From assembly GCF_009720735.1 (NCBI RefSeq), contig NZ_WNKU01000001.1, positions 186,001-250,000 on the forward strand: DNA of 64,000 nt, written 5' to 3'. Position numbers and translations under genes: made by a program. Below, one piece after another: positions 62,320 through 64,000 of the stretch. The notes beneath the pieces were generated by a model. It saw nothing but the letters and a program-made list of their open reading frames with translations, was not told the DNA's origin and did no database searches. Within the stretch, counting starts at the first letter, position 1. Every line of letters begins with the position of its first letter. The DNA comes from Heliobacterium mobile (GTDB lineage: Bacteria; Bacillota; Desulfitobacteriia; Heliobacteriales; Heliobacteriaceae).

Positions 62320-62910
62320 ATGCTGACCCCACTGGAGATTCATCAGAAGCAGTTTCGGAAAGGCGCCTGGGGTTATAAGCCGGAAGAGGTGGAAGATTTC
62401 TTGCGGCAGGTTTCTCAGGCTCATGAGGAATTATACAAAGAGAACATCCTGCTGAAAGAGCAAGTGGCCCATACGGAGGAAAACTTGCTCCGCTATCGTC
62501 ACCTCGAAGAGACCTTAAACAATACACTGGTATTGGCTCAGCGTACGGCGGAGGAAGTACGTCTTTCGGCGGAGCGGGAAGCAGAACTGAGAGTGAAAGA
62601 AGCTCGCATGCAGGCAGAGAAGATCTTAGAGTCGGCCCGAGCCAAGAAGTCCGAAATAGAACGGGAATATGAACATATGCGCAACCAGGCACGCCAGTTT
62701 CGAGTCCAGTTCCGGGCTATGCTGACTTCTCAACTGGAAGCATTCAAAGAAGAGGCGCGCGATGAAGCGGCAGTGACCCTTGAGGCCACGATACCTCCTG
62801 GAAAGATTCCTTTTTTGAATCAGGATGTTCGATTGCCCGGCGGGCATAAACCCTATTCCGGGGAAGACGTTCAGGTTCCGAGCCATTTCCATGAGGACAG
62901 TGACGATTGA
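62320..62910 (+). CDS. divIVA: Cell pole and septum protein DivIVA
   Basis: 196-residue coiled-coil protein. The N-terminal TPLEIHQKQFRKGAWGYKPEEVEDFLRQV is the membrane-curvature-binding DivIVA/GpsB domain; long coiled coils follow to about residue 155. ATG 62320 is eight bases after AAGGAGG. Stop overlaps the start of the DUF167 gene. Confidence 0.94.
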   Translation: MLTPLEIHQKQFRKGAWGYKPEEVEDFLRQVSQAHEELYKENILLKEQVAHTEENLLRYRHLEETLNNTLVLAQRTAEEVRLSAEREAELRVKEARMQAEKILESARAKKSEIEREYEHMRNQARQFRVQFRAMLTSQLEAFKEEARDEAAVTLEATIPPGKIPFLNQDVRLPGGHKPYSGEDVQVPSHFHEDSDD

Positions 62911-63215
62911 TGTTGTGGGTCCAAGAAGTGCCTGGCGGCGTTCGCTTTAAGATTCGCGTTCAGCCCCGGGCATCGAAAAATGAGGTTTGCGGTCTCTTGG
63001 ACGACGCCTTGAAAGTTCGCCTGACGGCACCTCCTGTCGATGGGGAAGCGAACGGGGCTTGCCAAGCGTTTTTTGCGAAAACCCTTTCGCTGCCGAAGAG
63101 CCAGGTGCGGTTGGTCGCCGGGGAGACTTCGCGCACGAAAACAGTAGAGGTCATCGGCGTGAGCAAGGAACAGATCTTGAAACTGTTTGACAGTAAACAG
63201 ACTTCCTCGGTATAA
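62910..63215 (+). CDS. DUF167/YggU family protein
   Basis: 101-residue protein with the family segment VRLTAPPVDGEANGACQAFFAKTL near 37 and VRLVAGETSRTKTVEV near 66. Function unknown. ATG 62910 overlaps the divIVA stop. The ileS promoter lies in its last codons. Confidence 0.92.
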   Translation: MLWVQEVPGGVRFKIRVQPRASKNEVCGLLDDALKVRLTAPPVDGEANGACQAFFAKTLSLPKSQVRLVAGETSRTKTVEVIGVSKEQILKLFDSKQTSSV

Positions 63216-63216
63216 T
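63187..63216 (+). promoter_or_regulatory. Promoter of the ileS T-box transcript
   Basis: TTGACA (63187-63192), 18 bp, TATAAT (63211-63216), both perfect. Confidence 0.85.
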
Positions 63217-63254
63217 ACTAAAGATATCTTTTGTTCGACATAATCGCTTACATG

Positions 63255-63498
63255 GCGTTGAACGGGACAGGTGCGAGTAGAAGGTCGTTGACAGCGAACC
63301 TGGGACGGTGGAAGCCAGGCCAAGGACGCTGCCCGCATATCCCCCGGGAGCTGCGTTGCCGAAAGAGGGAGTAGGCGGCGCCGGTGGCGGCCGTTACCCG
63401 CATACACGAGGTCTCGCCTCTTCCTACGGCGAGATGATCAAGGGTGGTACCGCGAGAACACTCTCGCCCCTTTCTACAGGGGTGGGAGTTTTTTAGTT
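63255..63498 (+). ncRNA. T-box leader, isoleucine-specific
   Basis: The T-box core GGTGGTACCGCGAGAAC is at 63444-63460, followed by a terminator hairpin (CTCTCGCCCCT with AGGGGTGGGAG) and TTTTTT to 63495. Upstream, GAGTAGAAGG near 63275 is the AG-bulge region and ATC at 63339-63341 stands in the specifier position before CCCGGGAGCTG. Uncharged isoleucine tRNA would favour the antiterminator and raise ileS expression. Confidence 0.92.
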
Positions 63499-63518
63499 TT
63501 AAACGAGGTGAGATAACT

Positions 63519-64000
63519 GTGAGTGGGAAAGAACCCCTCGATTACAGCAAAACGTTGAATTTACCCCAAACGGAATTTCCGATGCGGGCCAACTTGCCAA
63601 AACGGGAACCGGACATTCAAAAGTTCTGGGAAGAGATCGACCTTTATGAAGCAGTGGCTAAGGCAAACGCCGGGAAGCCGAAATTCATCCTCCATGATGG
63701 ACCCCCTTATGCCAACGGTGATATCCACTTAGGTCACACACTGAATAAAGTCTTAAAAGATTTTATCGTCAAGTTTCATTCCATGGATGGCTACGACGCG
63801 CCATATATACCAGGCTGGGATACGCATGGCCTTCCCATTGAACAACAGGCGATCAAGGCATTAGGTTTAAACCGCCATGCTGTATCGACGGTCGAGTTTC
63901 GCCGCCGCTGCCATGACTACGCCATGAAGTACGTCGGCATCCAGCGAGAGGAATTTAAACGGCTTGGTGTTCGCGGCGACTGGGACCATCCCTATCTGAC
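63519..64000 (+). CDS. ileS: Isoleucyl-tRNA synthetase IleS, N-terminal part (cut by window end)
   Basis: First 160 residues of a class I synthetase. Opening [20 protein letters not shown] and the ATP-binding HIGH-type motif in [18 protein letters not shown] near residue 57, then [21 protein letters not shown] start with GAGGTGA upstream, directly after the T-box. The reading frame is open to the last base of the window. Confidence 0.95.
   Translation, partial: MSGKEPLDYSKTLNLPQTEFPMRANLPKREPDIQKFWEEIDLYEAVAKANAGKPKFILHDGPPYANGDIHLGHTLNKVLKDFIVKFHSMDGYDAPYIPGWDTHGLPIEQQAIKALGLNRHAVSTVEFRRRCHDYAMKYVGIQREEFKRLGVRGDWDHPYL

Overview
The window reads as chromosome of an anaerobic, endospore-forming, diderm-free Firmicute (class Clostridia). 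Support: the spoIIGA-sigE-sigG sporulation cluster, an oxygen-sensitive class III ribonucleotide reductase (nrdD/nrdG/NrdR), bacillithiol genes, a PerR-type regulator, a T-box leader on ileS, a cobalamin riboswitch, strong AGGAGG ribosome sites and many TTG/GTG starts. Gene content and order resemble Heliobacteriaceae/Peptococcaceae; no pigment or reaction-centre gene lies here, so the family is inference.

Layout. 1-10.4 kb: bacillithiol genes bshB1-bshA, a 35-residue rubredoxin-like protein, a DUF362 ferredoxin, perR, a DUF4912 gene overlapping a GH57-GT4 fusion (glucan metabolism), a Tat-type M28 peptidase, a ThiF/MoeB enzyme and a UbiX-type flavin prenyltransferase. 10.5-29.1 kb: one long division and cell wall (dcw) cluster, mraZ-rsmH-ftsL-spoVD-murE-murF-mraY-murD-ftsW-murG-murC-murB-murA-ftsQ-ftsZ, with no ftsA. 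29.1-32 kb: spoIIGA-sigE-sigG and a ymxH-type gene, each with a promoter that fits the known sporulation cascade. 32-39.5 kb: nrdR, nrdD, a DUF4397 protein, a Tyr/Pro-rich ferritin-like protein behind a sigma-K-type promoter, recQ, and a histidine phosphatase. 39.6-43.3 kb: a cobalamin riboswitch controlling a ThiC-like half-protein and a THI5/NMT1-type ABC transporter. 43.3-47.8 kb: YugP protease, nrdG, YlmD/PgeF, and the PhoP-PhoR two-component system. 47.8-56.6 kb: a small Pro/Tyr-rich protein, then a phosphate regulon holding a soluble CBS-chemoreceptor, a GGDEF-EAL-CBS-GGDEF protein and pstSCAB-phoU. 56.8 kb to the end: uracil permease, then the conserved hlyD-like/yggS/sepF/proC/yggT/ylmH/divIVA/DUF167 division-site cluster and the 5' part of ileS behind a T-box.

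The most unusual pieces are: (1) the B12-riboswitch unit with a ThiC homologue that ends before its radical-SAM cluster motif; (2) two Pho boxes with 11-bp periodicity that place c-di-GMP and chemotaxis-type signalling proteins inside a phosphate regulon; (3) a 188-bp inverted dispersed repeat present twice (17 mismatches, no gaps by my count); (4) several sporulation promoters readable by eye (spoIIG with an abnormally long spacer, a sigma-F-like site before sigG, a sigma-K-like site before the ferritin-like gene); (5) four GTGGT repeats at 10-11 bp spacing before mraZ. No tRNA, rRNA, CRISPR array, prophage or complete insertion sequence was seen. All homology statements come from recognising motifs by eye; no database search was possible.
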